This document shows positions 22,901 through 33,400 of a stretch of DNA of 64,000 bases, piece after piece. The notes below the pieces were generated by a model. That model did not search any database, was not told where the DNA came from, and saw only the letters and a program-made list of their open reading frames with translations. Origin of the DNA: Branchiostoma floridae (lineage: Eukaryota; Chordata; Leptocardii; Amphioxiformes; Branchiostomatidae). Location: positions 17,330,656 through 17,394,655 of the forward strand of contig NC_049993.1 of assembly GCF_000003815.2 (NCBI RefSeq), given 5' to 3'. The first letter of the stretch is position 1; every line of letters begins with the position of its first letter. The position numbers and the translations under genes are program-made.

Positions 22901-24660
22901 GCAAATATCATACCACTACCTAAAACGCGCCCGCCGTCGATCAGCGAACTTAGACCCATATCCCTGACACCTACCCTAGCAAAAGTAGCGGAAACTTTCA
23001 TCTCGAAACATCTGTACTCCGACATCAAGCACAGCATTGACCCAAACCAGTTTGGTTGCATACCAGGTCGTTCTATGACACACTGCCTCGTTGATTTAAT
23101 TGACCAACTGGCTAGAACAGCAGATAAGAGGGAGACAATAACAACGCTGATAACTACGGATTTTGCCAAGGCGTTCGACCTTGTGGACCACAGCATAGCC
23201 ATTTCAAGCCTACTTGGAGCAGGTCTACGAAGCTCGCTCGCCAAATGGGTATGTTCGTTCCTGTCCACTAGAAAGCAGAGAGTGATGTACAAGGGAACGT
23301 ATTCAGATTGGAGGGAGACGACCTGTGGCCTACCACAAGGAACAGTGTTAGGCCCCTTAATCTTCCTTGCTCTAATCAACAGTGCAAGTGAGGATTCCCT
23401 TGCTAGGAGGTGGAAGTTCGTGGATGATCTTAACTTAGCTGAGAGCAGGTTGATCCGGGACACCTCAACAATTCAAACGGACCTCAACAGCCTCGACAAA
23501 TGGGCATCCACAAGAAAGATGAAACTTCACCCCAAAAAATGCAAAGCCATGCACGTGGTCTTTACGAGAACAGTCCTTCCACTGCCACCCCTGTCTATTG
23601 CTGGCCAACCGTTAGAGGAGGTCAAGATAGTTAAACTCCTCGGCTTGTTCATCCAGGCTGACCTTGGTTGGAACGCACATGTAGACCACATTGTCAAACA
23701 AGGCAACCGAAAGCTATTTATGCTTAAACAACTCAACCAGTTCGATCTGTCTAGGGATGACATACTTACCTGCTACAAAACATTCGTCCGTCCAAGCTGT
23801 GAGTACGCAGCGCCTGCCTGGCATCCTGGACTAACTGCTAGACAGCGACGAAGGATCGAATTCATCCAGAAACGCGCATGTCGGATAATACTCCGCTCTG
23901 CCTACACTTCATACCCAGAGGCGTGCCGGATTCTGAACTTGTCTACCCTAGATCAAAGGAGAGACCACCTCTGCCTGCAGTTCGCCCAGAAACTCCTCCA
24001 GTCACCGGACTTCCGTCACTGGCTACCACAAACCCGGGGGGCTATCACTGGGAGAGCCACAAGGGCCAGCAACCAACTAGACACTGTCAAACCCAGAACT
24101 GAGCGCTACAAAAAAAGTGCAATCCCATATATGATATGCCTGCTGAACAAAAATAATGGAAATTAATGTTAACAATGCAACTGCATTGTATTGTATATAT
24201 GTAACGTGATTTTATTGTATTTGTAGCACAGAGGTGCTGTACAACAAGGCCGTAATTCAACCTCTGGTTGCCAGTGCCTTGTTTTTATTCTGAATAAACC
24301 ATTTGATTGATTGATTGATTGATTGATACTACTAGTAAATCCACTGACCAAGCAACAGGACTACAAATGCTATTAGTAATAATAGTATTATAGTATTTAG
24401 ATCCCTGTGTAGCAGTTACTCAAGCAATGGATATGATTTGTCGCTGTCACTTGCGATAGGTACTGTATGTTATCTGAAACAGCTGACCGTTTCCCAAATG
24501 ATCTCCAATGACTTAGCTACTATTTGGCATATCTTATTACCTAGACGTCTTAACTTCACTAACGTAGCCAGAATAATATGATATTTCGAAAAAGAAGATG
24601 ATACAAACCTCCAAAGGAAGAAAACCCCATGACCTTTGACATGTCTGTGTCTTCATCCAT
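10908..24660 (-). CDS. WDR70: WDR70, WD-repeat protein (complete, 18 exons)
   Basis: Coding exons, 5' to 3': 24609-24660, 21373-21462, 19911-20101, 19201-19299, 18760-18819, 18185-18318, 17382-17535, 17119-17195, 16615-16756, 16379-16414, 15893-15992, 14437-14521, 13712-13850, 13172-13272, 12740-12819, 12031-12150, 11336-11498 and 10908-11019. They sum to 1935 nt, exactly 645 codons (644 aa; human WDR70 is about 654), and all GT-AG phases agree. It starts MDEDTDMSKVMGFSSFG. An acidic, Ser-rich region follows with two EMIGPPLPP/EFIGPPLPP motifs, then HEITLEHGNKTVSALALDPS opens the WD40 propeller (GGYDYDIRFWDFA, VRIWDVES, IQIWDANLN, MKLWDIRSF, KVFYDPNKS). The C-terminus is Lys-rich (TPAWKKLKLA). 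WDR70 is a nuclear protein linked in animals and yeast to the DDB1-CUL4 ubiquitin ligase and histone H2B ubiquitylation. Introns carry a LINE, two SINEs and five exon-edge echoes. Confidence 0.96.
11632..11790 (-). repeat. Exon-edge echoes, acceptor side of WDR70 exon 11336-11498
   Basis: At about 11622-11655 the acceptor and the first about 20 nt of the exon are copied (CCCAGTCTACCGCCAGCACC on the plus strand). A longer, more decayed copy is at about 11723-11790 (TTGGGGGCGATGGTTC through TGCTCCCAGTGCCTG). Both lie upstream of the intact exon in gene orientation. Confidence 0.7.
11872..11934 (-). repeat. Exon-edge echo, donor side of WDR70 exon 12031-12150
   Basis: A near-identical copy of the last about 60 nt of the exon (LDPLRSHRPDLPVSGAG) and its donor GCTG|GTATGTCC, followed by intron. 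It is downstream of the intact exon in gene orientation and spaced by about 160 bp. One base change converts S to L at the start of the copied part. Confidence 0.85.
14553..14940. mobile_element. Degenerate hAT-like MITE split by a LINE 3' fragment
   Basis: The outer parts (GGGGTGGGTACTGGCAC at about 14551 and GTGTACCGGTACAAAAC at about 14865) match the 864-1296 family. Between them lies 14578-14765, which reads on the minus strand as a C-terminal LINE tail, with KRKRGRPNLT and then a VGLKDYNLLAAMLDRDAWLD segment. That pattern is known from the end of non-LTR retrotransposon polyproteins. This suggests a LINE insertion into an older MITE within a WDR70 intron. No target duplication was identified. 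Confidence 0.6.
14969..15464 (-). mobile_element. tRNA-derived SINE, full-length-looking, with (GATGAT)n tail
   Basis: On the minus strand the head has a box A (TAGCACAGTGG, 15444-15454) and box B (GGATCGAATCC, 15401-15411), spaced as in tRNA genes. A body of about 400 bp follows, ending in GATGATGATGATG. The body includes GTGAATGATGTAAATCACC-type inverted segments. The same family appears truncated at 20966-21262 and internally deleted at 35167-35455. Confidence 0.85.
15470..15890. other. WDR70 intron, no further feature
   Basis: AT-rich intron between SINE and exon. I see no exon, promoter or repeat that recurs in the window. Confidence 0.5.
16341..16365. repeat. 25-bp palindrome CAAGGAGGTT..AACCTCCTTGG
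   Basis: A near-perfect palindrome in a WDR70 intron (CAAGGAGGTTGTATAACCTC plus CTTGG). The same arm sequence forms longer hairpins at 37403-37445 and 47051-47090 and occurs singly at about 53284 and 60118. It looks like the core of a tiny foldback repeat family. Confidence 0.6.
17640..17692 (-). repeat. Exon-edge echo, acceptor side of WDR70 exon 17382-17535
   Basis: GTTATGGTGTAGGCCAGGGA and the surrounding about 53 bp copy the first part of the exon (HNIRSLAYTITG) with its acceptor, about 150 bp upstream of the intact exon in gene orientation. The flank is copied too: GTCAACTGRCATGA..GATCAT follows both. Confidence 0.85.
20314..20600. repeat. Cluster of direct and inverted repeats rich in CCTAGG and GATCGNNATC
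   Basis: A block starting GAGTTTGGATCAAAGTTGG, then CCTAGGAGAGATCCCGATCG and TACTAGTAGAATCGCCGATT, occurs at 20314-20385. It recurs at about 20430-20505 and partly in inverse orientation at 20516-20600. CCTAGG occurs five times. I cannot assign it to a transposon family. It lies in a WDR70 intron. Confidence 0.6.
20729..20800 (-). repeat. Exon-edge echo, acceptor side of WDR70 exon 19911-20101
   Basis: CTGTCACTTCCTCTCACTGC and the following intron sequence (GGGATGGGACAAGAACAGAA, TTTTCATCACTGAAG) match 20070-20145 closely. They reproduce the acceptor and the first about 35 nt of the exon. It is upstream of the intact exon in gene orientation, but about 650 bp away. Confidence 0.8.
20966..21262 (+). 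mobile_element. tRNA-SINE fragment, 5' truncated, (GATGAT)n tail
   Basis: This matches the body and tail of the 14969-15464 SINE in the opposite orientation (GGACGTTAAATGGAGGTCCC through GATGATGATGATGATGAGA). The tRNA-like head is missing, which fits 5' truncation during target-primed reverse transcription. Confidence 0.8.
21801..24321 (+). mobile_element. CR1-like non-LTR retrotransposon, 5' truncated, RT ORF intact
   Basis: The open reading frame covers about 21800-24166. It begins inside the apurinic endonuclease domain (AVYIPPGSPH, then AGDFNRADV and the SDHKIL catalytic region) and continues into the reverse transcriptase with KAAGPDGLSNRIIK, TTDFAKAFDLVDH, GLPQGTVLGPLIF and FVDDLNLAES. 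The C-terminal domain has DQRRDHLCLQFAQKLL. The 3' end is a (TGAT)n run at 24303-24326. ATTGATACTACTAG-like sequence flanks both ends (21781-21800 and 24322-24335), consistent with a target duplication. The N-terminal half of the endonuclease is missing, so the copy should not be autonomous. It lies antisense in the first large WDR70 intron. Clade is inferred from motif style and the microsatellite tail. Confidence 0.88.
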
Positions 24661-24731
24661 GTTGTCTGAAGTGAGAAAACAAATCAACTGTCAATATATG
24701 GTCACAAAGGCATTCCTGTAAATTGAATGTC

Positions 24732-25458
24732 GGACGACTCGGACCATTACCAACTCGGCCCAGTCAACTCGGCCCATCTGCCGGGACAACTCGGACCATC
24801 CCCCCTGGACAGATTTTTTTTCGAAAAAGTAATCCCCAGCACTAGTTTTATATGTATATACTCTGAAATGAGAAAACTGTAGGTTGCATTGAGTGGATTG
24901 TGTAATTCATCTGAACTTTCGGCATTCCAGGTGGCGCACATTAGGTCGTTGACCCCGAAATACGCAGCGTGTGTGGACACGTGGATAGGTGTGAGGCGCT
25001 TCTAGTTCTAATAGAGGACAGTAGTAAACTTTATCATTACTTGCTCTTCGGAATAGCTTTAGACAAATAAGATGTGGGCATTGATATGATCAGAGTATGA
25101 GTCATTCTTGTTGAAAATTAATTGCTAATTAAGAATTTTTTCAAGCCGAGCGTGTCCACTTTGTTTTAATATTGCGGTTTTAATATCGCCGGCGCCCGTG
25201 GCACATATGATACTAGATCAAAGAACCGCCACTCTGTATGACCAGGAAGCTTCTGACGTTCTAATAGTAGCAGCTGGGGACAATCTCTATAATTCTAGTA
25301 CAAATGTACCAAGAAATGTCAATTTTTTTTTTCAAAAGATAAGTAATTTGGTCCGACTGACTGGTAACGTTACATGGCGGTGGTCCGAGTTGACCAGGGG
25401 GGTGGTCCGAGTTGACCAGATTTTCAATGGGCCGAGTTAGTAATGGTCCGAGTCGTCC
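24732..25458. mobile_element. TIR element with iterated CTCGGACCA/CTCGGCCCA motifs
   Basis: The left end (GGACGACTCGGACCATTAC, then AACTCGGCCCA repeated) is inversely repeated at 25375-25458. The inner part is unrelated and has no convincing ORF. CCTGTAAATT occurs just outside both ends (24715 and 25466), but with unequal spacing, so a clean target duplication is not proven. The iterated 10-12-bp motifs inside each arm look like transposase-binding repeats. It lies directly upstream of the WDR70 start codon. Confidence 0.65.
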
Positions 25459-25469
25459 TGATTCCCTGT

Positions 25470-26520
25470 AAATTACAGTACACTCAGTCTGTTAGACTTT
25501 CCTTTCTTGTTGCATTTAACAACAACAATTACTATTATACCAAGGTCCTTATTACATCGAGCTATGGTTGCATGTAACGACACAAGAATATTTCTTTTTT
25601 ATTGAGAAATGTTTTTACTTCTTGTCTACCAATATGTAAGCCAAACGAAGCCGTTTAAATTTCACAGAAACTTGGTTTCACTTGTTGTTCTTCTATCCTT
25701 TTCGCTCCTTTTGGTGGAATGATTCAACCCCCAATTCCTACATGGTGTATGCACGAAGTTGATACTGACTACATTGCAGCACGACACTACTTTTTTTTAG
25801 CACTTACACTATCAGTTTGCCCAGGACAGAGCTGTAAAGCGTAACATCCGAGGAGCTTTAGCTCTTCCAGTCTTCGTGCAATAACAAACGTGGGGAGGGG
25901 GGCAAGGACAAAACATTTGAGCAGCGTTTTTTGCCGCAATAGAAGAGAAACTCACCCTTCCTGTGGTTGTATCAACACTTATCTACCAATATTCTGTTTC
26001 GAGGAACAATCTGGCCACAGAAGACTGATAAAAAGACACACAAACCTTGATTTTCGACGTTGTCGCTCCGTTTTAGTGACGCCAAGCTCTGGTTGACCCC
26101 TGCTGACCTTTGATGACCTGACCTTTCTATAATCCTGGTTACCCACATAGTACTTGGTGTGCTAGCCTGTATGACTAACGCTGTCCAACCAACTGTCTGC
26201 GATAAGAAGTGACCGTTGGGGCGAAACGGAGCAAATATAAGATAGGAATGGATATCAAGCTAGCATGTGAGGGAGTATAGGGGGTAAGACTTCTGTACCT
26301 CAAATGCTGAAAATCTGGCGGACGATAAATATTCCCTCGACAGTCTTTTTATTGGCTGGTACATGGTGAAATAGGTCACCAATTCATTTTTTTTTCAGTC
26401 AATATCCGTCCACACCTCTTTCCAGTGTATGCGTCTATCATTTCTAATCATGGCCGGCAATAACTGCTTTTAGAGCAAACAGGAGAGATAAACGACACTG
26501 AATCCCATGTCGGTACACCT
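25470..26520. other. Intergenic, no gene recognised
   Basis: Between the WDR70 5' side and the lectin gene 3' end. Only short ORFs without family features are present. GTGAGGGAGTATAGGG at about 26266 also occurs at 28864, marking a small shared repeat. Confidence 0.4.
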
Positions 26521-26525
26521 TTTGT

Positions 26526-26531
26526 TTTATT
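26526..26531 (-). terminator. Poly(A) signal AATAAA (minus strand), likely for the lectin/EGF gene
   Basis: TTTATT on the plus strand reads AATAAA in gene orientation, about 880 bp after the stop at 27406. If used, it gives a 3' UTR that includes the (CAA)n tract near 27030. No nearer canonical signal was noticed. Confidence 0.4.
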
Positions 26532-27405
26532 TCAAACAACACATCATGACAAAAAGAAATAGAATACAAGAACTGATAAATACAGAAACCACGGATCCAA
26601 AGGCAACTGATACGTATTATAATAGAGATTACATAATAGGTAGAAGCAAAACGTGAACTGAGACATACGTATAAGTAATATCAATGGTATGAAGAAAAAA
26701 CAGAGAAAACAAATGGCTAATCAATTTGACAGGATCTTAACTACAAAATGGAAATTTATCTACGACAAAGTTATGGTTACCCTAATCAAAATAACAAAGA
26801 AAAAACACAACCACAGTAGTACAGAAAAAGACAAAGAAAAATGTAGAGAGCTTGGGAAGGGAAGATCATTCTTCGATCTGCGAAGATAATAAAATCACGT
26901 GCACGCATTACAAACGTTTACGAAATCGACCTAAACGTTAACTGAATATTGACTAATTCTGTCTGCATCATTACATTGTAAATCTTATCAATAGAAGTCA
27001 ACAAGAGCCAACACAAGCTTAAGCAACAACAACAACAACAACAACAAAAAACACCAGAAACTAGCCATCCTTCGCCACTTCATTAATCCTGAACACATTG
27101 CTATAACGCTCGATGAAACAAGCACTAGATGGGGTATCTCTAACGCCCAGACATACAATTTGTGGCTATAGGCATAATTCACCAGTTCCTGTCACCATAC
27201 AATATTAAAACAAAGCCAAACCAGACGTCCAGCTCTCCAAGTATCCTACTACAATATCAGTGCCTTTCATCTTGGCAGACTGTCCAACTACGGACACACA
27301 CCAGTGCAAACAAACAAACAGATTATAATAACTCCGTTTTCATGGAAGTATCTATGTGTAGTATCTTCCAATGAACCACAGTACGTTGGTAAGTAACGAA
27401 GCTCG

Positions 27406-30400
27406 TCAGTGGAGTTTCAGGATGCAGGAGTACCCAGTCGTGCCAGCCTCGACACAGGTCCATCCAAAACCGCAGGGGGACGACTTACAGAAGGCATCGG
27501 CAGCTCTGACTCCAACGGTTACTGCAGTGCATTGCCAACATACCCACAATTAACGCTAACAAGTAAATGTTTTTTTTAGAGATCCAGAGAACAAAGAAGT
27601 AAACGATTGTGATTTTCAGATTGCTATTTGGTACGTCGATGAAGGTTAGGCATCCGGGTAATAATATACGCCAAATGGCAATTACTCAAACAACTGGATA
27701 TGGTTTTGGAAAATCATATCCAGCAGCTTGACCACCTGCTATTTGGCGTATATTATTTGATACGCAACACAAATACATCAGACTTAATGAATTCCAAACG
27801 ATTATTTGATATGCTGTAATGTTTCTTACAATGGTTTTCAATGTTATCTCTACTACAAGAAAGTAGTTTTTTTGTATATAATTTTTGTATTTTGGTAATT
27901 CTTTGTATCGGTAGGTCTTAGTAGTTCTTTGAAAGAATAAAATGAAGAGGGTAAATCAATTGAATCTGGCGAGGAACACTAACTTGCTTGCATGGAGATC
28001 CATGAATCTTCCTTGCTATTTCGTCCAACACGAGAAAACGATAATTCTTGCTGAGGGGAAGATCAAAATATGGTTGCTAACCTTCGCAGCCGAATCCCAG
28101 AACTTTATCCACGCAGGTAAAACCAGCTGGACAAGGGTAAGGGTCACAGTAGTTGATATCTGTAGGAATAGTTTACAGGTATGAATTTAATTTGGTATGA
28201 AATTCAAAATTGAAAAAAAATAGAATAAAAAGTATTCGTCAGCAGCAATTATAATTAGGAACCATAACTAACATTAGTTCATTCATTACACTCTCGAAAG
28301 GACGAATCATTCATTACCCAGATAGTGATTATTGTGAAGCAGACAATGGCTGGCAAGGTAAAATCCCTCACCATTTTCACACAAATCTCCGGCATACCCA
28401 AGGCGACAGGCACAGCTGAAGGAGTTGAGACGATCCAGGCACGTTCCTCCGTTTTGACAGGGGGTAGACTCACACTCTTTTATTTCTGAAAAAAACAAAA
28501 ACACAACAACAATCAAAAGTGATTGGACTGATCATAAATATCATAATAAAGAATTTGACACGTACTTTGAAAAAAAAACGGTGCTGCCAAACAAGCATCA
28601 ATGATAAATATTTTTGTACTTGTGTAATACTAGTAGTTGTTTGCCATACATTGTATCATGTACATTTGTCGTGCAATAAAGTTTTTGATAAATAGGGGCT
28701 ATGAAACCAAGCATCTACCTGTCTCGCAGAGAAGGCCGGTATACCCCGGAGGACAGTCACACACGGGAGAACCGACGAAACACGAACTGCACTTTCCTCC
28801 GTTCTGGCACACGTTAGGCTGGCATGGTGTAACAGCTGTTGGAGGAGCATTGAACACATTCATGTGAGGGAGTATAGGGCGTAAAACACATATCAGTTTG
28901 AATCTAGTCATGAAATGCATTGCTAATTCCTTTCTTATGCAATGGTCGTATTTAAAAAAACTGACACAATATGTATCCCTTATGATCTGCTCGATTCGTC
29001 AAGCAATTAATATGGGCTAGTAATATCAATGACTTACGAGACTCGCAGACGTAGTTGTGTTGTTCCGTGCAGGCGTGGTAGTCTCCTTCGTAATTCTGGT
29101 CTCGGTCCAGGAGCACACATATGTCGAAGGGGCTGTAGATATCTCCAGCCATCCAAGATGACTGCACTGTAAACACATCATGTTGAATTTGGTAAACATT
29201 GATTCAAGGCGGAGAGGTCTTATTTCATACACTCAATCATAACTTGAAAAAAGGTCCGCAAAGAATAATCAAGGAAACTACGGTTTGGATGATAGGCACA
29301 TACGGCTATGCACATATGACACAGTCAGAACCTACCTTTGGGGCGTTCGAGTCTCAGGCAGAAACTAAAACGCCATAGTCAATCTCGACCACGTGGCCAC
29401 AAGGCTGACCACAATGATGACAGCGTGGTATGAAAACCGACATTAACTCTTAAGTCACTTTAAACATACCCAAATGTGTAATTCAGCATAGAATCTAAAT
29501 GGCATCAGTAAGTCCGGCAATGGGAATTACTTCACGCTTTGTGAATTCCTCTCCATGAATATTATGTGTATCCAAACAGAAGCTGTATCTGTACCTACAA
29601 CGCCTGTATATCCGCCCTTTGGCGCAACACACTAGATAGATATCAGCTCACCAGAGAAGGGGAATCCGTCCCCGTGAAAGAAATGGGGAAGCTGTGACTT
29701 TATGATCGTCCAATAAGAGGCATTGATAGACTGCTGGATGATGCTGGCCAGCATATCCTGGTCTGATGGTTCCTTGACATCTGCCAGCTGCCCTCCAATG
29801 CTGACACAGGCAGCAGAGGCCTCCTTGTGGGACAGGGCGTCTTTTGACTGCCGATAACATTTGTTGTTGTAGACTAACATGTGAATGTAAAATAAGACAA
29901 TTAGCTGTGGCAACAGCACAAAGCAGTGGATGCTATCATGGAGTCTATACAGTCAGAATGCCATACGATTGTTGTACCCCATATTAAATCTCTGTCAAGC
30001 TGTGAAACATGACGTATAGGACGGCAAAGTATGGACCTGTGTTTACAGCAGTGCAACTGGTGGTTTGTTGTACTATCAGCGTGAAAAACTTCAAACACGT
30101 ACCTGTTTCACAAAACAGGAACTCGTCCACATAGAGGCCATCAGAGCACACCGGCTGGGAAGGGAGTCGAGAGCGTTTGAATATTTATAAAATGTCTCCC
30201 TCTGTTATAATAATCATGGTTTCAGCAAAGGATGCACATAATTTTGAGGTAGCTACAAACAGCGCCGTTATGGATCGGTGATAAATTCTAAAGTTAAAGT
30301 TTTTGCCGATTATATAGCCAATGGTGGCGTGAAGGTGACTCTTTCGGAAGACCAAAATATTAATGTACCTACCTGGAACGTGACTGTCGTCACCAACTTT

Positions 30401-33400
30401 GCATTGTTGGTCACCGTGATCACGACGACGTAATCGTGATCATGTGACCCCAGAGGGATGTCCATCTTGCTGAGGTCGGGCACGATCTCGTAGTTCCGGA
30501 AGTAACACTCGCTGTCCTTCGGGATGCAGGCGCAGTGAGGCGGGTCACACTCGGGATGGAGGACCTGGGCGTCAACACAGGGCAAGTTAATCGGTTATGA
30601 CCGCCACAATTAGAAATACACATCTATATATATGTACAAATCTTCACTTACAGATGGTCTTCTGACTGCCAACTGCCCTTCCCCGTGTACAATGGAGCTG
30701 TTGAGGAAGTCCTGAAGACTCCAGTGGATGTTGTGTAGTCCGCTGTGGTCGTCAAACGCCTCAAATCCAAACCTATTAATATTAGATGATATTTGGTTAT
30801 ACTAATCATTCAATTCAAATGTCATTGATGTCATTCTGTACTTAACTTATCTGCATACCAAAAGTTATCCATTCTTAAGGTATTCACTTCAATATATTCA
30901 ATATATCACATGTTTCAAACAAAATCGGCCACAAAAGTTCCGTAAAAGCTTTATAAACATTTGAAAATCAAGACCATAGCATGTAAAGCATACTTTCTAA
31001 TCATTACAAATGATAACCAATATACCGTAAACCGAAACGTAACACACAACGACGCACACCTTATTGTGAACAGATCAGATGAGTGATTTCCGACCAAGGC
31101 TGTTACTCCGTGTTTCTTGAGCCAGACGTTCTGCACCACAGGCGGAGAGGAGTCGACGTGAAGGAGGACATCCTCTTGAACGAAGTTTCCCATGACGTCA
31201 TAGGCTTGCAGCCACAGTCGAACAGAGTCACCGTCTTCCCTAGGAATGTCCAGATCAACTCGTTCTGCCTGGGGATGAAATACAGATTTTGGAGCTTGAA
31301 GTCTAGACATTGATACAAACGATGTCATACATATATGTAGGGCGATACTCACGTCCGGTCACTTTTTCCCCCAAATTGTTGGTTGGAAATATTCAAAACA
31401 AACAAACAAAGATTGTACTTAGCTCATATTTTGCTTTAGCTTTTCCTTTGTTTATCACTGGATTACGACAAGTCAAATATTGTTCACGGCTAAGAATACC
31501 TCTGACTAAACTACACGTGCAGAGGTTTGGTGTTGTAACAGGTCGTCCAGTGTAATATAACCAGCTGCTGCCACGCCGCGTGCCTGCGAAGCTGGTGTGT
31601 TAGGCCAAATGGTGGCTATACTAGCTATGCAGATATCCGGCAGACATTAGAAACATTGGCGATTGGTATTAGGGTAATTCGTAGCTCACCATGACGTCAG
31701 GCACTGTTGTCCAAGTGTTCGGTGGAGTGGTGATGCTCCGTCCACCGGCGTGGTCTACAGCGAACGCACTCTCAGCAATGATGATTCCATAAGCGTTGGG
31801 AATGGCCTGTCGTGATCTTGAAAACATGTTTACTAGGATATGATTACACTCATTTTTTTTAAAGGTTAAAGGAACACTTCTGGTGTGTAGAATGTTCCAA
31901 CAGCGAAAACTAGTCATCCAATCGGTTCATTATTGTGAACCATAACTTTGATCGGTATAACGGAACGTCGATGTGGTTTAAACGTCTAACGGCAGGAACT
32001 AAAACGGGTTGTAAGTAAAAGCCAACCTTTGCATTGGAGGAAGACCAGTGACCTCCTCGTACCCAGCTGCAATGGGAGGGTCGTACGGCTCAATGGAGGC
32101 CAGCAGTTTGTGTTGATGGTGGAACAGGTTACGGTACCGTCCAGGCCACTTCAGAGATACCTATACTCACAAAAACAAAAAGGGACCGAAAAGTTAATCG
32201 ATGATGATCTATACAATCTGACACAATTTGAATATTTAAGCACTAGAACAGGCCACTTGGTTGTCTGTCAGGCCATTGATTCATATTCCCTACAGTCATC
32301 CATCCATCCAATTTCATATATTTGTTCGTCTTTTACCCACCTTAGTCCCCGCGCCAAGTGAGTTCTGTAGGTTGGTTTGCCACAGATGACTCGTGTTTGC
32401 TGCAGCGCTGTCGGTCCACAGTGGTTGGTGCGCGTCCACCGTCACGTTGTTGACGTCATCGTAGATCAGGAACCTTCGGGCGCGCTGATAGTTTCCGGCA
32501 ACGTCATTAACGGTCAGGAGAAAGCAGTAAGTACCTGAGAGAGTAAATTCAGACAGATTTAGAGAAACAAGGTGCAAAGTCACTGTGAGGACTCGACATG
32601 CCACATGGCAATATCCAATGAAAGTGAATGATGAAACTGTCACCGATTACAATCACCGATTACAAAGTTTGTTTGAAGCTACCTTTATCTGCAAAATCAT
32701 TTAGGATTTTTCATTGTAATGCAGAACCTGGTTCACTCAGTGTCACGTCCACCATGCCTGCTCCTCTTGACACGTTCTGAGACCCTGACATGACGGGAGT
32801 GACGGACCTCATACCCAGCACATCTCCGTACGGCTGGAGCTTGTACACCACGTACTCATACCGGCCCAGACCTGAACCTTCGTCACTCCAGCCTGGCCAG
32901 CTAAGCTGGATCTGGCCCTGTAAGTTCAGAGGAGTCTTATTTATTTGCTTAATAAAGTTTATCAAAAGGTATCGTTTATCAAAATCACGAGAAATCATAT
33001 TCCCCAGTGATTTTTTTACATCACTTTTGCTGACTGCTCTAATAATTTTTGCACACAGAATGAAAAAAAATTTATGTATATATAGAACAAATGTTAAGAT
33101 TTTTGTGAGTTTTATTGCCTATGCAACAAACGGATAACATGTTGGCAAAAGTTGTCCTTGGAGATTTCTGTACCATTTTGGACCTTCTTTCTGGGACGCA
33201 ATAATATACCTCTACAGAACTCACTTTTTTGGTGTATGGAGGACCGATCTCCATGAGTTTGGAGGAGCAACTGCTGGCAACAGAGCAGTGGGCGGGGTCA
33301 CGGAGGTCATAGGTGAAGTGGGCAGTGTGGGTGACCTCTGACCCATGGTAGTACTGACGGGCGTTCTGGGTCACAACCCCGTCCGAACGGTCGTGGTTGT

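Noticed and set aside
24747-24980. 77-codon ORF near the WDR70 start
   Set aside because: Lies within the TIR element and reads its iterated CTCGG motifs.
32027-32160. Candidate lectin-gene exon with an open frame (VSLKWPGRYRNLFHHQ)
   Set aside because: Its end phase does not match, whereas exons 32341-32534 and 31690-31806 join directly in phase 0.
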